This document shows positions 11,489 through 24,383 of a stretch of DNA of 64,000 bases, one piece after another. Source of the DNA: Apium graveolens (taxonomy: Eukaryota; Streptophyta; Magnoliopsida; Apiales; Apiaceae); NCBI RefSeq assembly GCF_009905375.1, contig NW_027420594.1, positions 62,001 to 126,000 on the forward strand, read 5' to 3'. Both the position numbers and the translations under genes were made by a program. Under the pieces are notes generated by a model, which was not told the origin of the DNA, made no database searches, and worked only from the letters and a program-made list of their open reading frames with translations. The stretch's first letter is position 1, and each line of letters starts with the position of its first letter.

Positions 11489-12566
11489 TTTACACCACTT
11501 AATGCGCTGATTTCCAAAATTTTCCACTAAATGAAAGGCACCCCAGTTTTCTTCAGACCAGCTAAAATTAAGATGGCCAACCACAAGAAGAGTTCCGATA
11601 TGTATTGTTACTACCAACAATATAATAAGCAAAATAGTGATGAATGTTTTTACTTGAAGAAGCTGATTGAAAAAATGATCAAGGCTGAAGAACTCAATGA
11701 ATTTCTAAGAAACCCGAGGGATGAGTTGAGCCGAATGAGACAAGGAACACAGAGCCCAAAATGAGATATCAGGGAGAGGTGAAGACAAATTCGGGAAGCA
11801 ATAACCTTTGAGTTGACAGTGAAAATTTGAAGAAAAGGTACGCTCGTCAAGTTTATAATTTATACCAGTTCAACCCTTCTAGATAGACTATGTCGCTCTC
11901 CTTCAATAAAGAGGACTACAACGATGTCATATAACCTTATGGAGATCCGCTGATAATCCACCATGTCATCGTGGGAAATAATATATGGAAAGTGTTAGTA
12001 GAGGAAGGGAGTTCATTTAATATCTTATTTTATCGGACGTATAGCAAAATGAACCTAGCTGGACTACAGGTCGAGCCATGTCATGAGGTACCTCTTGAGG
12101 CCTTCGACGGACTGCATATACCTTGTGAATGTACGATTACTTTACATATTAGTACCAATAAAATGTCATATAGGTAAAATTCTACATCGTAAAATAAGTA
12201 AAATTCTACATCGTAAGATTCTAAAATACCCTACAACGCACTCCTAGGACAACCATTCTTTTTGGCCTTCCAAGCTATTGGGTCAATCCCCAATCTCAAG
12301 ATGTAGTACCCAACTGAGAAGGGAGTCGGGGAAATGAGAGAAGACCAGGGGACAACAAGAATCATCATGCTTAAAAATCTTGACAAAGATCAAGATTATG
12401 AAGAGAATGACACCGGTGGTGAAAGCAAGCATTCGGAGGCCAAACCCAATGGAAATAAGCAATTGTTAAACATTGAACTAGAAAAACTCTAGGCTGACCT
12501 ATCTTGCACAATTGTGGAGCCCACCACCGAAGGGGAGTAAGTTAAAGTATATGTTAGATGTTCCAC
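11489..12566 (+). pseudogene. Ty3/gypsy gag 3' end, protease and spacer, U2
   Basis: It corresponds to 3018-4095 without the extra T of U1, so 11531-11764 stays open from MKGTPVFF through the knuckle-like stretch to RDELSRMRQGTQSPK. The protease part begins GNNIWKVLVEEGSSFNILF at 11971, again with Glu for the active-site Asp. The pre-RT spacer YPTEKGVGEM follows a TAG. Confidence 0.75.
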
Positions 12567-12835
12567 TAATGATTCTCCAATATTGCTTGGCAAGCATAAT
12601 TGTATGGAAGTTCCTCAAACTCCTAACTCTCAGACCACCACTATATTGACATTTCAAGATATTTTCGTGGTTTATCAATTCAAGTTCTTCAACCCCCGGG
12701 ATGTGACATACAAGTTTTCAATTATCAGCACAAGTATTAGGACTAAAGAACACAGTAGACTTAACATAATTGACTACTTGTCCAGACAAACGCCCACACC
12801 TCTATAAAATACACTTCATATTCCTTGCGTCTACA

Positions 12836-13566
12836 CTCGTTGCTTGAAAAAGAAAAAATAATCATCACCAAATAACACATGGGAGATACTTGGAGCTCCT
12901 CTAGAAACCTTAACTCCATGAAGCATACATGTTTCTTCTAACTTTCTAATGATAGATTTAAACCTTCCGCGCATAGAATATACAAGTAGGGAGAGATTGG
13001 ATCTCCATGTCGAAGTCACTGTTGCGGATGCACATCAACAAAAATTCCACTACTGTGTACAAAACTATACGAGAATTTCAGAACACATATCATAGTCCTA
13101 GAAATCCAGGCTCAATGCAAACCAAATTTATGCAACATTTGTTTAATAAATCTTTATTCCAACCTATCTTATGCCTTAAAAATATAAATTTTTAAACCAA
13201 CCACATCCTTTTTTCCCTATGACTTCAAATGCAATCATTTCATTATAAGTTAATAGCATCCCTTCATTAAAAGCACTTTGTTTGTTAAACATTATCGAGT
13301 TTAAACATCATTTAAACTTATTCTCCAGCACCTTAGATAATATACGCATCAGAACATTATCAAGAGAGATTGGTCGAATATCTAAATAAGATGTATAAGC
13401 GTAAGATTTAGTTCCCTTGGCCCATGTTCTCATGTTGTGTATCAAAGAAAGTCCCACAAAATTGAACAACATATCTTCTAACAATATTCCAATAAGTTTG
13501 AAAAATTTCGGCTTCAACCCATGTGGACCCGGTGACTTATCTTGATGCATGACAAAGTCTACAATT
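12836..13566 (-). pseudogene. L1-type LINE RT fragment, antisense, U2
   Basis: Same motifs and same breaks as the U1 copy (PGPHGLKPKFFKL, RPISLDNV, GDPISPYL out of frame, FGDD). One distinct change gives LIHNM for LIQNM near 13435. Confidence 0.75.
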
Positions 13567-13660
13567 TTTGGATCTCAACCTCCAATATATTTCTTGCCAT
13601 CTACAAACCCATGTTCTATGTTAAATGCAGTAAAAATAGATATTTCTTCCATTAATTGTC

Positions 13661-14406
13661 ATTTGCCAAATATTTTCTAACACTTAAAAAACTTTTAAGC
13701 ATTCAGTATATTTTTAGAGGTTTAGTATTTTTACTTCTTATGTAATTTGTTTGTCTTATATATTTTATAATTCTTTCTATCTCTATTGTTATATGCTTTA
13801 ATTTTTATGTTCTATATTTTTATAAATTGTATAATGTTCTGTATTTTTAATAAATTAAATTTCTTTAAATATATGATTTAATTTTGTTTAACATCATTTT
13901 TGAGTTCTATATATTATTTTTTGTTCTCTAATTGTGTTTTTTGCAACTTATTTATATTTTGTAATGAAATTAAAAATGTTAAGTGTATGTTTAATATTAC
14001 ATATCAATATTGAAATTTAATGTGTAAGGTAAATTTCTTGGAGTTTGAATTTTCAATATTTTTTAATACTTTAAATAACTTTTAAACATTTTATATTTTT
14101 TCACATTTTCTATATTTTGATATGTGTTGTAATTCTTTGAATTATGTACTTCCTTCCGTTTTTCTATTTATTATATGCTCTATTTTTCATGTTCTATATT
14201 TTATACATTGTATTTTATGTAATGTTTTTGAAATAAAGTAAAATATAAATAAATATATGATTTAAGTTTATAAGCATTCATTTTAGCGTTTATATATTAT
14301 TTTATGTTGTATAGTTGTTTTTTTTTGTAAAATATTTATATATGTGTTCAATATAATTTTAATACAATTATTAAAGTTTAATGTGTTAGGTAAAATTTTA
14401 AATCTA
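13661..14406. repeat. AT-rich tandem repeat, U2
   Basis: Same two-copy arrangement as in U1, with a longer T run (TTTTTTTTG) near 14330 that differs from every other unit. No coding signal. Confidence 0.55.
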
Positions 14407-15413
14407 TGAAATGCACAATAAGAACAAAACAGAATATAAATAGAGAATGAATTAAAGAAAGAAATGATGAGTTAGAGAACAAACCTTCATGATTGTGGGT
14501 GAGTTACTAGGTTACCATTAAAATTGGGTTATGGTTAAACCTTCATCAATCATCTAGATGAAGGTTCATAGAACCCAATAACTTTTATTAATAACCACTT
14601 ATTATTTTGAATAAATTAATAACCACTTGTTAATAACAAATTTTAGAGGAAGGTTCACACAAACTAGTAACTTTTAATATTAACCATACGCTATGAACTA
14701 ATTGTACTTTTTTTGTTCTTTTTCTTAAGGAACTCATTTCTCTATTTTTTATCTTTTTATTGTTTTTAAATTTTGAAAAATTATTCCTTTATAGGCATGA
14801 TGAAAACATATCAAAAATATATATTATATTTTTAAAATGATTTACAATTTTTATGGTAGAATTTTATAAGAGCTGAGACATCTTTAAAATCATATAAAGA
14901 GCCTAAGGTTTATCAACTATTTGGAGAACGTGAAATTCTTCGTGAGCTGCTTTTGGGAAGTACATCTCCTGCAAGTGACAAATCCTATTGTGAACATGGG
15001 TTCATCCTCTAGAAATATGTAGTAAATTTTAAAAAAAATAATAAAAAAGGAGACCAAAATCTAAATTCAAAGTGTAGTCCAGTCCAGAAACCTAATTTTT
15101 GTCCAACCCCACAACCTACCCCATATGGGTCTAAATTGAGCTATTTCATGAATATTCAAAAATGGATAACAAAGACAAAACTTCAAAAAAATTCAAGTCA
15201 GAAGAAGTTGATGTATTAGTATATAACTAATAGAAGCTCTCAAGGATAGTTGCACATCCTCTGAGAGAGCCTTAATCAACTTTTATCCATTAATATAAAA
15301 ATTGTTCTTCATTATTCAGTACCTAATTCGATATAATAATCATTAATGGAAGATAAAAAAAAACTCAAGAAAATCTTCCACCACCACTAGCAACAAACCA
15401 AATCAACCATAAT

Positions 15414-16624
15414 ATGAACATATATGAATCCATCAAATTTCTAATCTTGAAGATTAATGAATATCCTTTCTTGAAAGTCAAGATGGCCATATGTTTGGAG
15501 GCAACAAATCCTAAATACTTGAACATGATGTATGATGGACCTCATAGGCCCATGAAACTAGTTGTTGTTATTCTTGATCAAGAAAACAATATGGTTGTAA
15601 AGGATAAAAAGGATTACTATCATGGGGATCTTTAATTTATTATGAAAAATATAAAACTTGGACATCTTTTGCATAACAGTCTAGACAGTATGATATCCAA
15701 TGGGGTGATTGGATGCAAAAAAGCCAAGGAAATTTGAGACACTTTAGAGGTTAAGTGTCAAGGCACAACTGCTATCAAGAAGAATGGAAGGACAATACTC
15801 ACTCACGAGTATGATCACTTTGACTCAAAAGTTGATGAGTCTTTGACTGAAATCTATGATATATTTCGGAAATTGTTGAATGATTTATCACTTGTTGATA
15901 AAAAGTATGATCCAAAAGATTCGAACTTGAAGTTTCTTCTTGTACTCCCTGAAAAGTGGGACTTGAAAGTTATATCAATAAGGGATAACTATGTTCTTGA
16001 AGATACATCTCTAGATGAGATATAAATAGAATGCTGAAAACTCGTGAACTGAAGATCGAGCAGGAAAATAAGTGAAAAGGGCGAAGGACAAGACATGTTA
16101 CTCCCACGTTTAAAGAAAATCCAAGAGAGAAATCTGTAAGAAAGAACCATTTCGAAACGAAAGGCCATGATTGCAAAGTCTGATACCGAGTCATCAAATA
16201 CTGATGATGACTCAAACTCTAATAATTATTCAGACACTAAAAGGGATCATGATAATGATGAAAATATCCTACAGATGGCTGCTCTCCTAGTTAAAAGCTT
16301 TATAAATCTGGGCTATAAGGATTTCAAGAAAGAAAAGAGTTTTTCAGAAAAGGCTATAGTTCCTCAGACTCTGATAAAAGGAATTAGAGAAAAATTATGG
16401 GAAGAAGTCAAGGTCTGGGAAAATTACGAAGTCAAAGATCAAGTTTTATAATTAAGATGGAGTTGGACACTTTGCAGCATATTATAGAAAGCTAAAAATT
16501 AAGAAGAAGCAAGCCTTGATCATGAGGAATAAGAATTGGGATGATATATTAGAATATGTACAAAATATGTTATCAAGGAAATTGTTGATAGTAAACTTGA
16601 TGCTACCGAGATGAAGGAACCTCA
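15414..16624 (+). pseudogene. Ty1/copia gag pseudogene, U2
   Basis: Same fragment as in U1. Here TATAAATAG replaces TATATATAG near 16021, so the middle segment stops earlier (LDEI then TAA). ATG replaces ATA at 16167, which opens a 94-residue frame over the acidic linker (16167-16451) to KDQVL. The zinc-knuckle cysteines are lost as elsewhere. Confidence 0.8.
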
Positions 16625-16631
16625 AACTACT

Positions 16632-16765
16632 CACTACTAAAAATAGTAGATACAACATCGATGCTTAAACATCGGCATGTAATGCACCCGATATTAAAAG
16701 TCTGTTTAACATCCGTTTATAAATAAGCGATGTTGAATAGAAATGCAGATATCGATTTCCCATAC
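16632..16765 (+). mobile_element. possible CACTA end, U2
   Basis: Same CACTACTAAAAATAGTAG start and ACATCG-type motifs (ACATCGATGC, ACATCGGC, GCGATGTT). No partner end was found. Confidence 0.35.
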
Positions 16766-16864
16766 TAGCCGTTTTCTATGATCAAAAATGAAAAAGGCCA
16801 AATATATGCTTCGAACTTTGACATAGACTGATTTTTTTAACCCTTTTAATGGCTACTTTTAAAA

Positions 16865-17148
16865 AAATAAAAAATGACTTATCCTTTTTACCCTCAGTTT
16901 CAGTACACTTTCCCCCTTTAATTTTAACAAATTATTTCCCCTTTTTATTCCCCCTTTTCCAAAATATCTCTCACCTATTTCCCTTCTTTCTCTCTGCTAG
17001 CCTCATCTTTCTCACCGTCTCTTTCTCGTCTTTCTCACCTTTCATCTCTCTTTCATCACTCATATCTCTCTCATCTCTCCCCTCTTTCTCTCATATCTTA
17101 AAAATCTCAGTCATGTCTCATCTTTTTCTCTCCTTTCTCATAAACCTT
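16865..17148 (+). repeat. polypyrimidine tract, U2
   Basis: Pyrimidine-rich as at 8398-8673. Here it is followed by DNA missing at the U1/U2 joint. A 114-residue frame (16849-17193) is just the CT-rich composition read as Ser, Leu and Phe. Confidence 0.6.
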
Positions 17149-17500
17149 AATTTAAGCCCCCATTCAAATTCAAACTTTGGAGCTTCAAATTGAGCTTCTA
17201 CCTAGTAAGATATACTTAAGTAGAATTTTTGGAGCTTAAAATGAGCTTTGGAACTTTAAGGTTTTGGAGCTTGGAGCTTTTCTGGAGGTATATACTCATT
17301 ATTATATATTTTCTTTTTATGCATTTATATAAGAAATGTTATGCTTATTTTTTTGGGGGTTTTGGAGAAACTCGGAATATAAGTAAACTTCGTGTGTTAT
17401 TAGGTTAATACATTGTACTTTCGAGTGGGTTGTCATGTATACACTAAAAAATAAAAATCACTACCTCACAATAGACCCACTTATACTATATACTTTTGCA
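17149..17500. other. intron-like spacer with repeated GGAGCTT motif
   Basis: GGAGCTT occurs several times between about 17178 and 17282 (as TTTGGAGCTT, TTTTGGAGCTT, CTTGGAGCTT), with related TGAGCTT copies between. The rest is AT-rich, with nothing coding. Read on the minus strand it lies where the intron after the signal-peptide exon would be. Confidence 0.4.
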
Positions 17501-17553
17501 TTTATGTTAAATGTTTGCATAAGAAAAGTTAAAAAATTACAAAGAAAGCTTAC

Positions 17554-17617
17554 AAGAGAAGGGACTTCGAGCATTGATAAAGAGGACAAAGATAACGAAC
17601 TTAAGAATTTTTATCAT
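17554..17617 (-). pseudogene. signal-peptide exon remnant, U3
   Basis: MIKILKFVIFVLFINARSPF reads on the minus strand directly up to CTT/GTAAGC. A small deletion removed the serine stretch and the TAG seen in U1, so this copy could splice in an open frame. No glycine-rich exon remains downstream in U2, so it has no partner. Confidence 0.4.
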
Positions 17618-18026
17618 TTTTTGTGGAACTTGTTGCAAATAACAAGAAAAAAATAATTCATGTCCAAATGTCTCCTAAGTAAGGTCACACATAAATATAA
17701 AATAAATTTAATAAGATAATTAAACAAATATGAACATAAATATAAATAATATGTGGGCTTCCTATCTATAATTTTTTGTTTTTTTTAATGTATCATGCAT
17801 ATTATTTATGAGGAACAAAAAATATAATATAAATATAATTGAATTTGTTTTTCTTACCTTGGCATATAATGTTGAAAAGGATAATTCTTGAAATGGAGGT
17901 CATGTAAAAACAAATACAAGTGACATTTCATATCAACCTACATACATATGTACAAGAAAAATAGGATACTTATTCTAGTGTTTTAATATTTATATATAAT
18001 TTGTGAAAAAAACGCATAAGAAAGGA

Positions 18027-18400
18027 AATTGAAGAAATTCAAATTATTACCTTAACCTTGGTAAACAACATCAATTCATGATAACCACCAAATGTTGTTA
18101 ACCAAAATACTCTTTCATAGAAAATACAAATAACACCAATTTATTATTTTAGAGCCATGTACTAGTTGCTTATATTAGGGTTTTACCTACCTTTTTCATA
18201 TCCTCGATTTTGTAGGGCCCAATTATGTATCAGTGATTTTAATGGGCCTGATATAGTTTAAATTGTTTTTTGTTATAGTATCCTATTCTTATTACAAATT
18301 TCGAATTTTTTTACTTTTTATAAAAATATGAACTAACAAAGTGTGCTCAGTATTATATAAATTAATTGGATGTACATGTACAAGCCTATAGGTAAACAAG
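18027..18400 (-). promoter_or_regulatory. promoter-like module A, U3
   Basis: It keeps the telo-box (TTAGGGTTT on the plus strand near 18175), GGGCCCAA and TGGGCC. Copy B at 18674-19065 has here also an intact TTAGGGTTT near 18842, unlike U1 and U2. Confidence 0.4.
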
Positions 18401-19507
18401 TATTAACTTTTAATAACAACCACGTGTTAGTACCTAATTCTAGAGAAGCTTGATAAAACCTAGTAACTTCTAATAATAACGAGTGGTTTGATTGTACTTT
18501 TTATCCTTTTATTATATTTTAAATATCGCAAAATTATTCTTTTACATAGATTAGGAACACATATTAAAATATATTTTATATTTTTAAAATGATTTACAGC
18601 CTTTTCACTTTTTTACACATAACAATACCCTTTTATAGAACAATAGTATTTCTTAGCCAACATGAAGAAACAATGAAATTCAAATTATTACCTTAATCTT
18701 GTTAAACAACATCAATTCATGATAACCTCAAAATCTTGTTGGAGAACCAAAATACTCTTTCATATCAAAATACTCTTTCATAGAAAATAAAAATAATGCC
18801 AAATTATTATTTTCTAACCATGTATAAGTTCATTTCTCATATTAGGGTTTTACCTACCTTTTTTATATCCTATCTTTTATAGGGCCCAATTGTATATGAT
18901 GGGTTTTAATGTGGGGAATACAGTTTAAATTGTTTCTCTATTTTAGTATCAATTTCTTATTACAAATTTCGAATTCTTTTCCTTCTATAAAAATAAGATC
19001 TAACAAAGTGTGCTCCATGTATTATATAAATTAATTCGATGTATATTTACAAGCTAATAGGTAAAGAAGTATTACTCTAATTTATTTTGTATTGTAAACA
19101 AAATGACATTCTAAATATCAAGTGGTAGCATTGTATAAAAATTCAACTTAAAAATGATATTTTCTAAAAAATTTAATTTTTTTAGTGATATTATTTATAA
19201 AATCCCCACTAACCTCAACTAGCACTAATATAAGTACTACTACAACCATAACTAACAATAATATAAGCACTACTACAATAGATTCAAGTCTAAAAAACCT
19301 CTCACTATAATGCACATATTTATTGTCATATACAAATTAATATTTATTTTATAACAACATTAAATCAAATTAAATTTTTAGAGGTATAAGATACAATACA
19401 AAATTTTTGACACACAAGTTATACATTTGAGAAAAATGATACAACTTTTAAAAAAATTTACTAATTGCTTTATTTATTTAATCAATGGAATTAAAAGGAA
19501 TGATAAA

Positions 19508-20116
19508 ATGAATTTCTTGCACCAATTCGAGATCCAACAAAAATTCAGCTCTTTGGTCATCCTCAAGGCAATGGGGTGATTAAGAAACAAATAAGATTAT
19601 TTTCGATGGAATCAAAGAGAGGTTGGGCGAAGCCAAAGATTTATTGGGTGAAGAATTGTGATGGGTCTTGTGGGCTTATCGGATAACCCCAAGACCATCC
19701 ACGATCGAAATGCTTTTTAGATTATCAACTTACCGCACCAAAGTATTTAATTTGTAAAGCAACGAAGTTGGCTTAAGAGCCAATATAGACCTTCTTGAAG
19801 AAGAAAGCGAAGTAGCTCGCCATAGAAACCTCAAATACCAACTTCAGGAAACCCAGTATTATAATTAGTGTGTAAAGGAGCACACTTTCATTATCGATTA
19901 CCTAGTGATAAGGAAGTAGCAATTTCAATGTCCGCTATGCAAGGAAAACATCAGGCAAATTGGAGAGACCCTTACTTTGTAGTTGAAATCATAAGGCCGG
20001 GAACCTATAAGCTAAAGACTTTGGAATGCGAACCTATTAAAAACACTTGGTACACTTCCAGATTCCGGAAATTTTTCCAGTACACCTCTCTAAAGGCTTC
20101 CTGTTTATTTATTTAG
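19508..20116 (+). pseudogene. Ty3/gypsy integrase C-terminus and pol 3' end (IN-B), U3
   Basis: As in U1 and U2, with HPQGNG, TGA after EEL, the same stop after VFNL, then the C-terminal domain to RKFFQ at 19868-20116. Distinct base: TATCGATTAC for TGTCGATTAC near 19890 (Tyr for Cys). Confidence 0.8.
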
Positions 20117-20459
20117 GATTATTAAATTCAGTCATTTACTTTAGTAATGCAATTTGAATCTCCTAATGGTGAAGCATGTAGGACATTATATGAATTTCCA
20201 ATTTCAATAAAATTTATATGTTTTTCCCTTTTTATTCTCAATTTATGATTATATCCCAAAGTCCATGAATGGTATATATATGAGGTGTAAGAACATTTGA
20301 AGGAAGATGGAGATTCTGGAGGGATATAGGGAGCCCCGAAGAGGTGACCGTAGCCGACTGTCAAGCCACTACGAATACTCCCGAAATGAATCAAATGGTT
20401 AATGATAAGAAGGAAACAGATTGAGGCTTGGAAAGGCAAAGACTTAGATAATTGATTGC

Positions 20460-21537
20460 GTTTACACCACTTAATGCGCTGATTTCCAAAATTTTCCACT
20501 AAATGAAAGGCACCCCAGTTTTCTTCCGACCAGCTAAAATTAAGATGGCCAACCACAAGAAGAGTTCCGATATGTATTGTTACTACCAACAATATAATGA
20601 GCAAAATAGTGATGAAAGTTTTTACTTGAAGAAGCTGATTGAAAAAATGATCAATGCTGAAGAACTCAATGAATTTCTAAGAGACCCGAGGGATGAGTTG
20701 AGCCGAATGAGACAAGGAACATAGAGCCCAAAATGAGATATCAGGGAGAGGTGAAGACAAATTCGGGAAGCAATAACCTTTGAGTTGACAGTGAAAATTT
20801 GAAGAAAAGGTACGCTCGTCAAGTTTATAATTTATACCAGTTCAACCCTTCTAGATAGACTATGTCGCTCTCCTTCAATAAAGAGGACTACAAGGATGTC
20901 ATATAACCTTATGGAGATCCGCTGATAATCCACCATGTCATCGGGGAAATAATATATGGAAAGTGTTAGTAGAGGAAGGGAGTTCATTTAATATCTTATT
21001 TTATCGGACGTATAGCAAAATGAACCTAGCTGGACTACAGGTCGAGCCATATCATGAGGTACCTCTTGAGGCCTTCGACGGACTGCATATACCTTGTGAA
21101 TGTACGATTACTTTACATATTAGTACCAATAAAATGTCATATAGGTAAAATTCTACATCGTAAAATAAGTAAAATTCTACATCGTAAGATTCTAAAATAC
21201 CCTACAACGCACTCCTAGGACAACCATTCTTTTTGGCCTTCCAAGCTATTGGGTCAATCCCCAATCTCAAGATGTAGTACCCAACTGAGAAGGGAGTCGG
21301 GAAAATGAGAGAAGACCAGGGGACAAAAAGAATCATCATGCTTAAAAATCTCGACAAAGATCAAGATTATGAAGAGAATGACACCGGTGGTGAAAGCAAG
21401 CATTCGGAGGCCAAACCCAATGGAAATAAGCAATTGTTAAACATTGAACTAGAAAAACTCTAGGCTGACCTATCTTGTACAATTGTGGAGCCCACCACCG
21501 AAGGGGAGTAAGTTAAAGTATATGTTAGATGTTCCAC
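20460..21537 (+). pseudogene. Ty3/gypsy gag 3' end, protease and spacer, U3
   Basis: Frame open at 20503-20724 from MKGTPVFFRPAKIKMANHKK. The knuckle-like Cys is changed (SDESFYLK instead of SDECFYLK), and TAG ends it after RQGT. Protease segment 20963-21148 carries VEEGSS. Confidence 0.75.
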
Positions 21538-21806
21538 TAATGATTCTCCAATATTGCTTGGCAAGCATAATTGTATGGAAGTTCCTCAAACTCCTAACTC
21601 TCAGACCACCACTATATTGACATTTCAAGATATTTTCGTGGTTTATCAATTCAATTTCTTCAACCCCCGGGATGTGACATACAAGTTTTCAATTATCAGC
21701 ACAAGTATTAGGACTAAAGAACACAGTAGACTTAACATAATTGACTACTTGTCCAGACAAACGCCCACACCTCTATAAAATACACTTCATATTCCTTGCG
21801 TCTACA

Positions 21807-22538
21807 CTCGTTGCTTGAAAAAGAAAAAATAATCATCACCAAATAACACATGGGAGATACTTGGAGCTCCTCTAGAAACCTTAACTCCATGAAGCATACA
21901 TGTTTCTTCTAACTTTCTAATGATAGATTTAAACCTTCCGCGCATAGAATATACAAGTAGGGAGAGATTGGATCTCCATGTCGAAGTCACCGTTGCGGAT
22001 GCACATCAACAAAAATTCCACTACTGTGTACAAAACTATACGAGAATTTCAGAACACATATCATAGTCCTAGAAATCCAGGCTCAATGCAAACCAAATTT
22101 ATGCAACATTTGTTTAATAAATCTTTATTCCAACCTATCTTATGCCTTAAAAATATAAATTTTTAAACCAACCACATCCTTTTTTTCCCTATGACTTCAA
22201 ATGCAATCATTTCATTATAAGTTAATAGCATCCCTTCATTAAAAGCACTTTGTTTGTTAAACATTATCGAGTTTAAACATCATTTAAACTTATTCTCCAG
22301 CACCTTAGATAATATACGCATCAGAACATTATCAAGAGAGATTGGTCGAATATCTAAATAAGATGTATAAGCGTAAGATTTAGTTCCCTTGGCCCATGTT
22401 CTCATGTTCTGTATCAAAGAAAGTCCCACAAAATTGAACAACATATCTTCTAACAATATTCCAATAAGTTTGAAAAATTTCGGCTTCAACCCATGTGGAC
22501 CCGGTGACTTATCTTGATGCATGACAAAGTCTACAATT
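21807..22538 (-). pseudogene. L1-type LINE RT fragment, antisense, U3
   Basis: Same motif order and breaks as in U1. One extra T in the run near 22185 shifts the offset by one base. Confidence 0.75.
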
Positions 22539-22631
22539 TTTGGATCTCAACCTCCAATATATTTCTTGCCATCTACAAACCCATGTTCTATGTTAAATGG
22601 AGTAAAAATAGATATTTCTTCCATTAATTGT

Positions 22632-23350
22632 CATTTGCCAAATATTTTCTAACACTTAAAAAACTTTTAAGCATTCAGTACATTTTTAGAGGTTTAGTAT
22701 TTTTACTTCTTATGTAATTTGTTTGTCTTATATATTTTATAATTCTTTCTATCTCTATTGTTATATGCTTTAATTTTTATGTTCTATATTTTTATAAATT
22801 GTATAATGTTCTGTATTTTTAATAAATTAAATTTCTTTAAATATATGATTTAATTTTGTTTAACATCATTTTTGAGTTCTATATATTATTTTTTGTTCTC
22901 TAATTGTGTTTTTTGCAACTTATTTATATTTAATGAAATTAAAAATGTTAAGTGTATGTTTAATATTACATATCAATATTGAAATTTAATGTGTAAGGTA
23001 AATTTCTTGGAGTTTGAATTTTCAATATTTTTTAATACTTTAAATAACTTTTAAACATTTTATATTTTTTCACATTTTCTATATTTTGATATGTTTTGTA
23101 ATTCTTTGAATTATGTACTTCCTTCCGTTTTTCTATTTATTATATGCTCTATTTTTCATGTTCTATATTTTATACATTGTATTTTATGTAATGTTTTTGA
23201 AATAAAGTAAAATATAAATAAATATATGATTTAAGTTTATAAGCATTCATTTTAGCGTTTATATATTATTTTATGTTGTATAGTTGTTTTTTGTGTAAAA
23301 TATTTATATATGTGTTAAATATAATTTTAATACAATTATTAAAGTTTAAT
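22632..23350. repeat. AT-rich tandem repeat, U3
   Basis: Two diverged copies as in U1. TTTGTAATG is reduced to TTTAATG near 22930, a small loss special to this unit. Confidence 0.55.
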
Positions 23351-24383
23351 GTGTTAGGTAAAATTTTAAATCTATGAAATGCACAATAAGAACAAAACAG
23401 AATATAAATAGAGAATGAATTAAAGAAAGAAATGATGAGTTAGAGAACAAACCTTCATGATTGTGGGTGAGTTACTTGGTTACCATTAAAATTGGGTTAT
23501 GGTTAAACCTTCATCAATCATCTAGATGAAGGTTCATAGAACCCAATAACTTTTATTAATAACCACTTGTTATTTTGAATAAATTAATAACCACTTGTTA
23601 ATAACAAATTTTAGAGGAAGGTTCACACAAACTAGTAACTTTTAATATTAACCATACGCTATGGACTAATTGTACTTTTTTTGTTCTTTTTCTTAAGGAA
23701 CTCATTTCTCTATTTTTTATCTTTTTATTGTTTTTTAAATTTTGAAAAATTATTCCTTTATAGGCATGATGAAAACATATCAAAAATATATATTATATTT
23801 TTAAAATGATTTACAATTTTTATGATAGAATTTTATAAGAGCTGAGACATCTTTAAAATCATATAAAGAGCCTAAGGTTTATCAACTATTTGGAGAACCT
23901 GAAATTCTTCGTGAGCTGCTTTTGGGAAGTACATCTCCTGCAAGTGACAAATCCTATTGTAAACATGGGTTCATCCTCTAGAAATATGTAGTAAATTTTA
24001 AAAAAAAAATAATAAAAAAGGAGACCAAAATCTAAATTCAAAGTGTAGTCCAGTCCAGAAACCTAATTTTTGTCCAACCCCACAACCTACCCCATATGGG
24101 TCTAAATTGAGCTATTTCATGAATATTCAAAAATGGATAACAAAGACAAAACTTCAAAAAAATTCATGTCAGAAGAAATTGATGTATTAGTATATAACTA
24201 ATAGAAGCTCTCAAGGATAGTTGCACATCCTCTGAGAGAGCCTTAATCAACTTTTATCCATTAATATAAAAATTGTTCTTCATTATTCAGTACCTAATTC
24301 GATATAATAATCATTAATGGAAGATAAAAAAAACTCAAGAAAATCTTCCACCACCACTAGCAACAAACCAAATCAACCATAAT

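Larger units (their letters stand above)
8674..17534 (+). repeat. tandem composite unit U2
   Basis: The copy is full on its right side but lacks the signal-peptide exon: the joint at 8673/8674 removed everything between CATAAACCTTA and AAAATAATTCATG. It carries promoter module A at 9060-9430 and B at 9703-10117. Like U1 it has the TATTAA joint (near 9431) in place of the 1.5 kb IN-A block. Spacing to U3 is about 8972 bases. Confidence 0.9.

Noticed and set aside
16849..17193. 114-residue frame rich in Ser, Leu and Phe (also 53173-53517)
   Set aside because: It is the polypyrimidine tract read as protein. It is broken in U1 and U3 and has no domain.
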